Origin: Halichoerus grypus | Lineage: Eukaryota > Chordata > Mammalia > Carnivora > Phocidae | Direction: 5' to 3' | Assembly (NCBI RefSeq): GCF_964656455.1 | Contig: NC_135714.1 | Coordinates: 127,590,131 to 127,654,130, forward strand | Length of the DNA stretch: 64,000 nucleotides | Part shown: one piece after another, positions 46,180 to 57,008 of the stretch | How the letters are laid out: the number at the start of each line of letters is the position of its first letter | Position numbering within the stretch: position 1 is the first letter of the stretch | The notes under the pieces: model-generated | Told to the model about the DNA's origin: nothing | Seen by the model: only the letters and a program-made list of their open reading frames with translations | Database searches by the model: none | Translations under genes and position numbers: made by a program

Positions 46180-48120
46180 TCAAAGGTTATTTAGCGTTTC
46201 AATCCCTTGGCAACTGTGAGTAACGTTACAATTAGCATGGGGGTGCAGATATCTCTTTGAGATACTAATTTCATTTCCTTCAGATATGGAAGGAGTAGGA
46301 TTGCTGGATAATATGATAGTTCTATTTTTAATATTTTGAGGAAGCTCCATACTGTCTCCCATACAGCTATACCAATTTACATTCCCATCAACAGTGTATA
46401 AGGGTTTTTTCTCCACATCCTCACCAATATTTACTATCACTTGATTTTTTGATAATAGTCATCCTAACAGGTATGAGGTGATATCTCCCTGTGGTTTTGA
46501 TTTATATTTCCCTGATGATTAGTGATGTTGAACACCTTTTCATGTGCCTATTGGCCATTTGTATGTCTCTTTTAAAAAATGTCTATTCAGGCCCATTCAT
46601 TCATTTGTTTTCTTGCTATTGAGTTGTTTGAGTTCCTTATATATTTTGGACATTAACCCTTTCTTAGACGTATAGTTGGCAAATACTTTTTGCCACTCCA
46701 TAGATTGTCTCTTCACTTTGTTGACTGTTTCCTTTGCTGTGCAAAAGTTTGTTTGTTTTTTGATGCAATCCCTTTGTCCAATTTTGCTTTTGTTGCCTGT
46801 GCTTTTGAGGTCATATCCAAAAAATCATTTCCCAGACTGATGTCAAGAAATTATTTCCCTGTGTTATCTTCTAGCTTCAAGTCTTATATTTAAGTTTTTA
46901 ATCCATTTTGAGTTGATTTTTATATATGGTGTGAGATGAGTTCAGTTTCATCCTTCTGCATGTGGATATCCAGTTTTCCCAACATCATTTATTGAAGAGA
47001 CTATCTTTTCCCCATTGTGTGCTCTTGGCACCTTTGTTGAAGATCAAGTGACTATTAATGTGTGGATTTCTTTCTGGGCTCTCTCTTCTGTTGATCTATA
47101 CATCTGTTTTTATGCCAGTACCATACATTTTGGTCAACAGAGCTGTGTAATATAACTTGAAATCAGGATATATGATGCCTTTAACTTTGTTCTTATTTCT
47201 CAAGATTGCTTTTGCTATTTGGGGTCTTTTGTGGTTCCATACGAATCTTAGGAATGTTTTGTGGGGGTTTTTCAGTATTTCTGTGAAAAATGGCATTGTA
47301 ATTTTGATAGGGATCGCCTTAAATCTGTAGATCTCTTTGGATAATATGGACATTTTAACAATATTCTTTTAACCCATGAGCATAGACTATCCATTTATTT
47401 TCATCTTTTTAGATTTCTTTTATCAATGCCTTACAGTTTTCAATGTATGATCTTTCACTTCCTTGGATAAATTTATTCCTACGTATTTTACTTTTATGCT
47501 ATTATAATTGGGATAGTTTTCTTAATTTTTTTGGATAGCTTATTGTTAGTATATAGAAATGCAACTGATTTTTGTATATAGATTTTGTATCCTGCAACTT
47601 TACTGAGTTCATTCATTAGTTTTAATAGTTTTTTGGTGGAGTCATTAGGGCTTTCTATATATAAGACCATGTCATCTGCAAACAGGTGATTTTATTTCTT
47701 CCTTTCTGATTTGGATGTGTTTTATTTCTTTATCTTGCCTAATTGCTATGACTAGGACTTCCAGTACTATGTTGGATAGAAGTGGTGAGATCAGCATCCT
47801 TGTCTTGTTCCTGATCCCAGAGGAAAGGCTTTTAACTTTTCACCATTGAGTGTGATGTTGGGGTTTGTCATATAAGGTATATTCCTTCTATGCTTAATTT
47901 GTTGAGAGTTTTTATCATGAAAAGATGTTGAACTTGTCAAATGCTTTTTCTGCATATAATGGAATGATCATATAATTTTTAGCCTTCATTCTGTTAATGT
48001 GGTGTATCACATTTATTGATTTGCATATGCTGAACCATCCTTGCAGGGTGTATGATCCTTTTAATGTACTCTTGAATTTGGTTTGCTAGTATTTTGTTGA
48101 GGATTTTTACATCTATGTTT
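46180..48120 (-). mobile_element. L1 ORF2 segment (main, minus-strand part of an inverted L1)
   Basis: About 1.9 kb of ORF2 on the minus strand. It starts just after the RT-core inversion point (aacatagatgtaaaaatcct) and continues through 'KRIIHPARM'-type codons, [20 protein letters not shown] and [20 protein letters not shown] (47353-47096). It ends near the ORF2 C-terminus (ccagcaatcctactccttcc, about 46300). The 3' UTR and A-tail are absent. Many frameshifts are present. Divergence suggests an older L1MA-like age. Confidence 0.85.
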
Positions 48121-48640
48121 AGAAGAAATGGATAAATCCCTAGAAATATAAAACTTACCAAGACTGAATCATCAAGTAAGAGAATATGTGAACAGACCAA
48201 TAACAAGCAAGATTGAATCAGTAATCAAAGATATTCCAACAGATAAAAGCCCAGGACCAAATAGCTTCATGGGTGAATTCCACCAAATATTTAAAAAATT
48301 AATACCAGGGCGCCTGGGTGGCTCAGTTGGTTAAGCGACTGCCTTCGGCTCAGGTCATGATCCTGGAGTCCCTGGATCGAGTCCCGCATCGGGCTCCCTG
48401 CTCGGCGAGGAGCCTGCTTCTCCCTCTGACCCTCCCCCCTCTCATGTACTGTCTCTCATTCTCTCTCTCTCAAATAAATAAATAAAATCTTTAAAAAAAA
48501 AAAAAAATTAATACCAATCATTCTCAAACTCTTCCAAAAAATTTAAGACAAAGGAACATATCCAAATTCATTTACAAGGCCAGCATCTGATACCAAAGCC
48601 AGACAAAAACACTACAAGAAAAGAAAATTAAGTCAATTAT
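48121..48640 (+). mobile_element. L1 ORF2 segment, inverted 5' part
   Basis: Plus-strand ORF2 sequence just upstream of the minus-strand part in L1 order: aaacttaccaagactgaatc, acagataaaagcccaggacc (the 'DKSPGPD' part of RT), gggtgaattccaccaaatat and aaattaagtcaattatccct. It ends where the minus-strand part begins in L1 coordinates. A SINE at 48308-48501 interrupts it. Confidence 0.85.
48308..48501 (+). mobile_element. SINEC element in the inverted L1 ('gcgactgcc' type)
   Basis: Head gggcgcctgggtggctcagt, cctggagtccctggatcgag, tctgaccctcccccctctca, caaataaataaataaaatct and an A-run. TSD aaaaaattaatacca at 48293-48307 and 48502-48516. Confidence 0.95.
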
Positions 48641-48644
48641 CCCT

Positions 48645-48796
48645 GATGACATTCATTCTCTTATTCATTAAATATTTATCAAAACTCAAGGTCTACCAAG
48701 GCCTCCTTTAGGCCTAAAATATAATGGCAAACAAGACAAGGTATTTGTTCCCCCAAATGTTTACTGTCTAGTGGAAGGGACAGAAACAATAAATGT
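48645..48796 (-). mobile_element. L2 3' end, left part
   Basis: The sequence attcattctcttattcatta, atggcaaacaagacaaggta and ttactgtctagtggaaggga is reversed L2 end sequence. It continues after the SINE (49005-49110). Confidence 0.65.
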
Positions 48797-48809
48797 AATA
48801 ACATCTTTT

Positions 48810-49004
48810 GGGGTGCCTGGGTCGCTCAATCATTGAGCGTCTGCCTTCGGCTCAGGTCATGATCCCAGGGTCCTGGGATCGAGCCTCGCATCGGGCTCCC
48901 TGCTCTGCGGAAAGTCTGCTTCTCCCTCTCCCACTCCCCCTGCTTGTGTTCCCTCTCTTGCTGTATCTCTCTCTGTCAAATAAATAAATAAAATCTTAAA
49001 AAAA
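48810..49004 (+). mobile_element. SINEC element in L2
   Basis: Head ggggtgcctgggtcgctcaa, ggatcgagcctcgcatcggg, tctcccactccccctgcttg and caaataaataaataaaatct. Exact 13-base TSD aataacatctttt at 48797-48809 and 49005-49017. Confidence 0.95.
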
Positions 49005-49110
49005 AATAACATCTTTTAAGTGATGGAGTGGGGCAACAGCGGGGAGAGAAAGAAAGGAAAGAAGTTCTGCTAGCTATGAGGGGCAGGGAGGTGGTAGGGA
49101 GGCTTCATAG
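49005..49110 (-). mobile_element. L2 fragment, right part (tentative)
   Basis: Purine-rich sequence directly after the SINE (gatggagtggggcaacagcg and on) fits the continuation of the reversed L2 3' UTR. Confidence 0.45.
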
Positions 49111-50635
49111 AATCTTTCTCCTCTGTCTCTCCTGTTGTATTTTTTGTGAGAATAACTAAAAATTCTGAGTTGAAAAAAAAAAACTATGAATTTGTCCTAG
49201 GGAGTTACAATAATAGGGGGACAAAAAAGTATATCCCATTCTCCAGTGAGTCTTTCAGAGAATGGAATGCCAAGGGAGAAAATGAGTGATGGTGGCTACT
49301 ACCTCCTTGGCTTCCTGGAAGGAGGTAGAGGAACCTCAGAGAGGTCCTAGGCCTGAGACGGATGAATAACAGAGAAGCTACAGGACTTTTAGGCCCAGGG
49401 TTACTCAGCAAAATTAATCCTTCATTTCTTCCCTAGAAGGCCAGATACTAGGGCAAAAATGTCACATTACCCTGAATGTTTATCAAGGTAAAAAATAATG
49501 CTAAAATTTTATTTCATTTTTAAAAAGAAAACTACGCCCCCAAAAAATCTCTGTATTACTATCATTTGTAAATTTGTTTGTGTATTCTGATTTGTAACTT
49601 TTCTTTTAATTTTTTTCTTTTTCGCCCCCAATTGTCTTGTTATTTCCACATAATACTGGATGGCTTTTGTTCTACTGTCATCAAATGGAGGCCAATTACC
49701 CAAAGTTTAGTATCATAGGTGCAATAAAACAGCACATTCTAAAGACAATTCCAGGTATATCCTTGGGAAACTTCCCAAAAGAAGTTAGAACTAGCCCATT
49801 ATCCCATCCCTGCTCCATATCTACCATGTTTAAACAGAACATTGTTTAAATAGAATACTAGGGATATAAAGTAGAATATCTGTCGTAGTGAGTCACTAGT
49901 CTAGCGTAATTTGTTTTTCCTCTCTGCTCTCCACAAGGCATATGCTCCTTCCACCCAAAGCCAAGTGATGAACCATAAAAATTGGGTGAGGTTGCAAGAA
50001 AGAGACACCAACATCCTATCTCTGCTTATGTAGCAATATTGCTCTGTGACTATTAGATCGAAGAAAAAGGAATTGGGTAAGTAGTGAGAGAAGAGGCAAG
50101 GGTCAATGGTGGGAGCTGCCACCATTTCCACATATTTGGTGTGGCAAGGATTTCACATTTCTGGAAGATCACATTTACCACAGAAAGTAGCCAGATTTGG
50201 GCTGCTTTGCAAGTATTTCAACTTGGAAGCCTACCTCCTGGGCATGGGGATCTTAGCAGCCAGAGGTTCTGAGCTGTACCACAGGGCACGGCAGAAACGA
50301 AGAGGAGGCCATGCTAGAATCAATGTCCCATCAAGAAACTGAAAGAGGGATGACCTCACAGGGTGCTGTGAAGGCCACACACCTCATGAGAGAATCGGTG
50401 ATTAGAAGACAATTAAGTAAAAAACATCTTCGCGCCTTGTATTTAGTCCTCCCACCAGTTCTCCCCAACCCCCACCGTGAGCTCCAACCCTGGTAGAGCT
50501 AGAAGAGGAAGAGAAGGGGCCACAGCCAGGAGGATGAAGGAATGCACAGGCCATGCTCCTGTTCACCCATGTTTCTGGCCAATACCTGCCTGGCCAGGTT
50601 GGAAAGAGATGGGGTATGGGAAAGAAACAAAACTA
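49111..50635. other. Unassigned sequence
   Basis: No recognised repeat or exon. Overlapping short frames (50084-50272, 50106-50342, 50311-50496, 50477-50671) have no domain, and the last runs into the SINE. Confidence 0.45.
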
Positions 50636-50860
50636 GGGGTGCCTGGGTGGCTCAGTCAGGTAAGCATCTGACTTGATTTTGGCTCAGGTCATGATCTCAG
50701 GGTTGTGAGATCAAGCTCCACCTTGGCTCCGCACTGGGTGTGGAGCCTGCTTAAGATTCTCTCTCTCCCTCTGCCCCTCCCCCACCCCAAGCATGTACAC
50801 GTGCACACACACACGTATGCTCTCTCTCGAAAAAAAAAATAAAAATAAAATAAAATAAAA
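50636..50860 (+). mobile_element. SINEC element (older type)
   Basis: Head ggggtgcctgggtggctcag, cttgattttggctcaggtca, gagatcaagctcc B-box region, a CA microsatellite in the middle (50799-50814) and an AAAAT-rich tail. No clear TSD. More diverged than the other copies. Confidence 0.88.
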
Positions 50861-53059
50861 TTTCGCACTGGAATAAATGGTAATGGATTATTTTTTTAAT
50901 ACGTGAGAGGACAAGAAAACTATGGATCTGCTTGAGAAATTGTTAAGAAACAGAAAGAAGGCATACTTGAAGGTGGTAAAGGAAGAAATAAAAATAGATG
51001 TTTCCCCGAAAACTGTTCAATAACTGGTATTTATCAGCATAGTTGGGTATTTAGAGAGCAACTTTTACAAGTGATGTCTGGCTAGAAATAAAGTTGGAGA
51101 CATGATTTATCCCCTTCAAATGAGCAGAGAAAAACACACTTTCAATTCTCCCGAAGTCCCTAAAACACAAACACAATTTCTGGCTCCTGGGAAGCAGAGT
51201 AGGGCAAGTGAAGAATGTTATATAGAGAACAGAAAATGTTAGATGCAAATGTTCATCTGACTATATCTGTCAGTTAAATATACACACATGTAAATATGTA
51301 CCTGCTACTTTTTCTAGAAACAAAATAGTACAATTACCACAGTTTTATTTAGCTCCTTTAATTTTCTCAAAGAAACAATATTTTTTCATCAAAATATTAG
51401 GAAAGAAATAATTTGCCTTAGTAAAGGAGAATGCAAACATAGTAACTCTAATTTGGAAAGACACTGAACCTATATTTATTGGCTAATCAAATATATTGTA
51501 AAACTAGAAAGACACAGCAATATTTAAAATCTAGCTGATTACTCTTTGGAGGCAGATGACTAACAGCTTACCTCAGCAAAGCAAAAATTGCTACCAGAGA
51601 TTTTTTTTTTTATAGAAATGGTCCTTATTTATTATCTAAGTAACAGCTGTATACCCCATAGGCAAGAAATGAAAGCTCTTAAAGGCATGATTTTTAAAAA
51701 TCCAAACTTTATGTTACAGTAATATGATGCTAATTAAAGTGGTGTCTTGGAAATAAACTCAAGATGTCTGCTCCATAATCCACAGTAATGAAGAAAGGAA
51801 ATGTAATTGGCCAAAACAGTGGACAGTGAGTCAGTTGTATTTACTTTGGGATGTAATCTTTATTTGAATGTTCTAGCCAAGGGAATAAAAAACATTGCCT
51901 CAGAAATTGCCTGAAGACTACGAAAGTTCTTCTGTCTGACCCTTCCTTGCTCAACAACTTCCTGTAACTCAGTCCATCCTGAAAACAAACTGCTCTTTCC
52001 CAGCTGACCAAAGGCAACAGCCTAAGCTTAGCAGACCTTGCAAAGCCTGTCTGGGGAAAAGTAGTTTAAATGAACAGCCAATTAATGAGCTCCTGATTTA
52101 TCCAAATCCAAATTGGTTAAGAAATTTTGTTTCAATGACCTTTCAGCATTTCAAAGGTAAAGAATCCAAGATAACAGTAAAGAATGATTAAATGAGAAAG
52201 GTCTCAACTATCAATAAAGGGAGATATCCCTGCAGAGTGAATGCTTTACATTTGGCCCTTGTAGAACTCTGCATGATTACGTATGACTTAAGCCAGCAAA
52301 GTGCCAAATGACTTGCAGGCTTAATTTGGTATCTTTTAGGTAATATACATCCTCTCTCTATATTCATCTAAGAAGGAAAGAAAATGAACTTCTGTTAGAT
52401 GTAGCAAATTGAAACTTAAGATAACTGAAAAAAAGTTAAAAGAACATTTAAGTGTGGTAGATGACTGAATCAGAGACGGCTGAAAGCATCTTCAGATATG
52501 AACACATACTACCTTAAATGAAATTTTAGAAACCATACAAACTTGAAAAGGTACCAAAAGACTAAGGCAAAAGGTGTCTTGTCCTTTTTGTTTTAAGGAT
52601 GGGTCCCAAGAAATAGAAATGTTGACATCAATCTCAAGAGAAAATCTGAGGACAGGTTTTTAGACAGATGGCTTGTATATATTTAGGAAAAAGCAGCTGA
52701 AATCAAAGGAGTCCAACTAGGGTCAGTAAGAAAATTCAAATCAAGTCAACATTCATTCCTTTTTTGATACCATTTCCCTATTAAAAGAGTAGAAGAATAC
52801 TCCAGATATACAAGACCCTGATTTCATTAAAATATTCAACAAAAATCACATGGTATCATGGAATATAATGTAGAAATATACAAAACAATGAAATGATATC
52901 AACTTGGAGTGCCATGCTATTCTATGCCACTGGGTTCTTTCCTTTGGCAATGATGTTTCTCAGTGACTTCAGAGAAGACATGGAAGTCATGATTAAAAGA
53001 CTTTTAAAAGACAAAAACCTATTTAGATTTATTAACATGAAACACTTCAAGTTCTTTCA
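50861..53059. other. Unassigned sequence, about 2.2 kb
   Basis: No recognised transposon or exon. The frame 52893-53108 runs into the L2 and has no domain. T-run at 51601-51611. Confidence 0.45.
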
Positions 53060-53390
53060 CTTGCATCCTTTGGGCTTCTGCAAAAGCTGTTACTTTTGTC
53101 TGCAATGACTTTCCCCTGCCCTCCCTGGTTTGTTCAACAGAAGAGCTACTATGTTTTCATCAAATCTGTTTGACTTCAAATTATATCCTCTAGGATGCCT
53201 TCCCTAAAGAGCTGCTGTAATATTTTCCCATGCCTGAGTGATTGAACTCATCACATTGCATGGTAAACTAGTTGTTTACTTGATGTTCAGCCATCTAGAT
53301 TGTGACTGTCCTGCAGAAAGGACATTATTCATCCTGGTATCCTCAGTGTCTGAAACATAACAGATATTCAATATTTGATGAATAAAACCA
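53060..53390 (+). mobile_element. L2 LINE 3' end
   Basis: L2 order is clear: cttgcatcctttgggcttct, aatgactttcccctgccctc, ctctaggatgccttccctaa, agattgtgactgtcctgcag, ctcagtgtctgaaacataac and cagatattcaatatttgatg. Confidence 0.8.
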
Positions 53391-53694
53391 ACTTGCATGA
53401 TTCCAGAAAAAGTTAATGAAGATGGTGAGAAGCTTCTATCAGAAATTGTTAGTAAAGAAAATTCCTGGTAACACGAAAGGCATTTACCTGTTCATTGCTT
53501 CAAATTCCTACTGAAATGACACAGAGATTGTAAAAAAAATAAAATAAAATAAAAAACAAATAAATTAAATTAAAATAGAAGGCAATCTGATCAACAATGA
53601 GAGGGGAACACCACCATGACATGTTTTAGTAAATTATACAAAAAATAGTACAGATGGGATCATATTGAAGATAGGAAATAAGAAATGATTTCCA
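53391..53694. other. Unassigned, includes an A-rich tract
   Basis: A simple A-rich tract with aaaat units lies at 53533-53576. Nothing else recognised. Confidence 0.45.
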
Positions 53695-53889
53695 GGGGTG
53701 CCTGGATGGCTCAGTCAGTTAGGCAACTGCCTTTGGCTCAGGTCTTGATCCTGGAATCCTGGGATAGAGCCCCGCATCAGGCTTCCTGCTCAGCAGGGAG
53801 TCTGCTTCTCCCTCTGCCCCCCCCCCCTTGTGCGCGCGCGCTCTCTCGCTCTCTCTCTCTGTCAAATAAATAAAATCTTTTTTAAAAAA
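53695..53889 (+). mobile_element. SINEC element
   Basis: Head ggggtgcctggatggctcag, ggatagagccccgcatcagg, a C-run and GC alternation (53817-53841) in the middle, and caaataaataaaatctt. No good TSD. Frames 53685-53873 and 53719-53931 are artefacts. Confidence 0.92.
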
Positions 53890-54445
53890 GTGATTACCAA
53901 ACTCTCCTGCTGAGATGTTCCAAATCAGCATGAAGGAAGAAATCCATGCAGAAACTCTCTGATACCACTTAACTTTGATGAGTAAATACTGAATTCACGG
54001 ACAGTGCGTAGCCAATATAGAGCACTGGTTTCGATTCCTGTCTGCCACTAGGAAGTCAGTGGCTCTGGGAGGTAGCGCTTGGGCTGCACTGTCAGCAGGT
54101 TAAGTGGAGCAGCAGCAGCATAGGAAAGAGTGTGTGAGGTTAAGAGCCAAAAGAAGACACACCATCCAGAAGCCAGTTCCCAGCATAGCAGTTTTGTTAA
54201 TAAAGAAGAGATTCCTCTATAAGGAAGTTCCCTTGTTAGTTATAGCAGTAAATTCTTATAATAAAGTTACAGAACTTCCTATAACTTTAGTTCACCTTGG
54301 GCTGCCAGATCACTGGTTACCGAAATTTAGTCCAACAGTCTAAAATCTCAAGATATGATAAAGGATTTTTACAGCTCAGTTTAGACAATAAGAATCCATC
54401 AAACCATTTATGGGCAACTACTAACCCTGAATAGATTTCTCTTGT
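53890..54445. other. Unassigned sequence
   Basis: No recognised repeat or exon. The frame 54104-54343 (79 codons) has no domain. Confidence 0.45.
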
Positions 54446-54458
54446 TCAATGAATTTTT

Positions 54459-54639
54459 GTAAAAAGATTTGTATTTATTTGAGAGAGAGAGAGAGAGAGC
54501 ACAAGCAGGGTGAGAGGCAGAGGGAGAAGCAGAGTCCCCACTGAGAAGGGAGCCCGATGTGGGGCTGGATCCTGGGATTCTGGGATCATGACCTGAGCTG
54601 AAGGCAGACGCTTAACAGACTGAGCCACCCAGGCACACA
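54459..54639 (-). mobile_element. SINEC element
   Basis: Tail aaaagatttgtatttatttg at the left, a GA repeat, head at the right ending gagccacccaggcacaca. TSD tcaatgaat at 54446-54454 and 54640-54648. Confidence 0.93.
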
Positions 54640-54689
54640 TCAATGAATATTTTTTAAAAGTATCTAAACATATAAAGATATATAGATAT

Positions 54690-55760
54690 AGATATATAGA
54701 GACCAAAGTAACTTACTATTGAAAACAAAAGTAAAGTCTGTAAATGTATCAAATTTATAATCCTAATAAAATTCAAAGGAAATATGGATTCTGAAACTAG
54801 AGGTAAAAAATAAAATGGTAAAGCAATAGGTGGAGCAAAAGAAGAAAAAAGAGCCCACGAGGTAAGGGAAATTGAAAAAAATGCAATTGCAGATTTGAAA
54901 TATGCATCAAGAGCAATGAAAGGTAAAATTGGCCCTACAGGAAATTTGAATTCACTATGTATGGGACAAAAGGAAGAAATTTTCCAAGCAAGCAAAAGGG
55001 CTACAAAATCGGTATCCAAAAGACATGTTTGTGTTTCTAAGAAGATACCAGAGAAATCTGAATAAAAATAAAAATTAAAAATTAAATTAAAAATAACTTT
55101 TCTGATCTACAGAAATGCCTGAATCTGCGTATTTAAAGGGATTACTAAAAACCAAGAAAATAAATGCAGAAAAAAAAAAAATACGTGGCTATATGGCAAT
55201 GGGATTTTAAATTTCAGAGACAAAGACTCCCTAACCACTCAGGTTGATGTAGTTTGAGGGGGGAGGGGAATCAAGGTGGCTTCAGAAGTTTTCCACCAAA
55301 TACACTAAATGCTAAAATGAAATGACATCTACAGAGTTTTTAGAGAAAATAACTGTAACCCAAGATTTGATGTGCAGCCAAATTGTAGGTCACATGTAAA
55401 TGCAAAAGAAAGATTCCCTAAGGGGTGCCTGGTTGGCTCAGTCGGTTAAGCGTCTGCTTTCGGCTCAGGTCATGATCCCAGGGTCCTGGGATTGAGGCCC
55501 GCATTGCGCTCCCTGCTCAGCGGGAAGTCTGCTTCTCCCTCTCCCACTCCCCCTGCCTGTGCTCTCTCTCTCTGTCAAATAAATAAATAAAACCTTAAAA
55601 AAAAAGAAAGATTCTCTAAAAGCTAGAGCTCAGAATCTAGAATACTAGGTATTTTTTTCTGTAAATATTATTGAAGACTAATGCCAGCCAACAAAGAAGT
55701 GAACAGGAAAAAAAATAAAAAATTGAAATGACCAACAAAATATCAAAATATAAAAAAGAA
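54690..55760 (+). mobile_element. Decayed L1ME/HAL1-like fragment (tentative)
   Basis: Phrases such as ccctaaccactcaggttgat, gtggcttcagaagttttcca, tttttagagaaaataactgt and acccaagatttgatgtgcag fit ancient L1ME/HAL1 sequence. Frames are broken. The minus frame 54654-55019 (121 codons) is an antisense shadow over A-rich DNA. A SINE sits at 55422-55601. Confidence 0.5.
55422..55601 (+). mobile_element. SINEC element
   Basis: Head ggggtgcctggttggctcag, gggattgaggcccgcattgc, tctcccactccccctgcctg and caaataaataaataaaacct. TSD aaaagaaagattccctaa (55404-55421) and aaaagaaagattctctaa (55602-55619): 18 bases, one mismatch. Confidence 0.95.
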
Positions 55761-55839
55761 TCTGTATCAGACCAGAAACACTGAGGAACTGCAAAATATC
55801 ATATAGAACACTTTAAAAAAATACTATCTAAATTAAAAG

Positions 55840-56319
55840 ATAAACTTTGAGTTGGGAGAAAATTGCATCTGGATTTTGACAGAATAAGAACTATAGTATA
55901 TAAAGAACATTTTCAAAGTATTAAGAAAAAGATAGCCACACCAATTAAGCAAATTAGCAAATGACCCAAATGGATCATTAACAAAAGAATTTCAAATGGA
56001 GTGTAAGCTTATAAGAAAATATTCCCTTTTACCAGCAATTGAATAAGACAACTAAAAACAACACTATGAAATCATTTTTCACCTATCAGATTAATGAAAA
56101 AGTATGATACTACCCCAAGATGGCCAGGATGAGAAGAAATTAACGTTCTCATATACAACTAGTGGTCTTATATGAAGTATTAATCTTTCTGGAGAGACAC
56201 CTGACAACATGACTCAAAAGCCTAAAAATGATTTACTCTGTGATTCAGCAATTCCACATTAAAATTACCAATCAAAATGTATACACAGTTGAATACAAGA
56301 ATGATATAGGAAAATCATC
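55840..56319 (+). mobile_element. Decayed L1M ORF2 C-terminal fragment
   Basis: The sequence gttgggagaaaattgcatct, gcaaatgacccaaatggatc, tttttcacctatcagattaa, gatggccaggatgagaagaa and tctgtgattcagcaattcca follows the L1M ORF2 end in order, with deletions and stops. Confidence 0.6.
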
Positions 56320-56465
56320 TACTTATTCATTCAACAAGGATTTATGGATTACCTATTGTACTACTCCATACGGGGGCCTACAGTAATAAACATGGCAGCT
56401 CAGGTCCCTAATCTCATGGAGTTTACTTTGTAATGGGGAAAAGGGGGACAATAAGTACATCACTG
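56320..56465 (-). mobile_element. L2 LINE 3' end
   Basis: Reversed L2 ending: acttattcattcaacaagga, ttacctattgtactactcca, taataaacatggcagctcag and aatctcatggagtttacttt. Confidence 0.75.
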
Positions 56466-56890
56466 AAATTTTTTAATATATTACCTTAAAGATACATAGG
56501 AAAAAAACAAATTCCTGAAGTCATAGAACACCAATGATTTACATATAATTTTAAAAATAATCTTTCTTTGACACATTTATTGAGGTAATATTTCCTAAAG
56601 ATATGCCATACTAAAAAAGGTGAATTCTATAGTCACATTGTACTGGCAAAGACTCTTGGGGATTCCCAATATATATTACCAAACTGAAAGTTCTAAACAG
56701 TTTTGAAAGTAAGATATCGGTCTCATTTTCAAGTTTTCCAGAACTTGTATTTTTTAAAATGTAGCTCTATAGGTTTTAGCAGATCATATAAAAATACATT
56801 TGAAATACTATCATAAAGAATAGTATAAAAAAGCAAATATAAATCCCCTGAAATCACCCTATTCTGAGATAACCACCATAAGCATTGTGC
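56466..56890. other. Unassigned AT-rich sequence
   Basis: No named family. 56790-56890 (aaatcccctgaaatcaccct and gagataaccaccataagcat) looks like an old transposon tail, similar in style to 3585-3680. Confidence 0.4.
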
Positions 56891-57008
56891 TATTGATCTT
56901 CCTTTCTTTCATGTCTCCATGTCTATATAACCACACAGTCAAAATATGATATTGATCTTCCTTTCCTTCATGTCTCCATGTCTATATAACCACACAGTCA
57001 AAATATGA
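56891..57008. repeat. 59-bp tandem duplication
   Basis: Two head-to-tail copies of 59 bp (56891-56949 and 56950-57008), each starting tattgatcttcc and ending aaaatatga. They differ at one position (ctttctttcatg versus ctttccttcatg). The second copy ends at the L1 start. Confidence 0.95.

Noticed and set aside
46690..46893. Plus-strand frame with Cys/Phe-rich membrane-like content
   Set aside because: It is the antisense of L1 ORF2 (minus strand 46180-48120). Similar antisense frames recur at 57214-57473 and 17410-17727.
54654..55019. 121-codon minus-strand hydrophobic frame
   Set aside because: Antisense to A-rich L1-like DNA, which gives Phe/Leu/Ile-rich chance frames that mimic membrane proteins.
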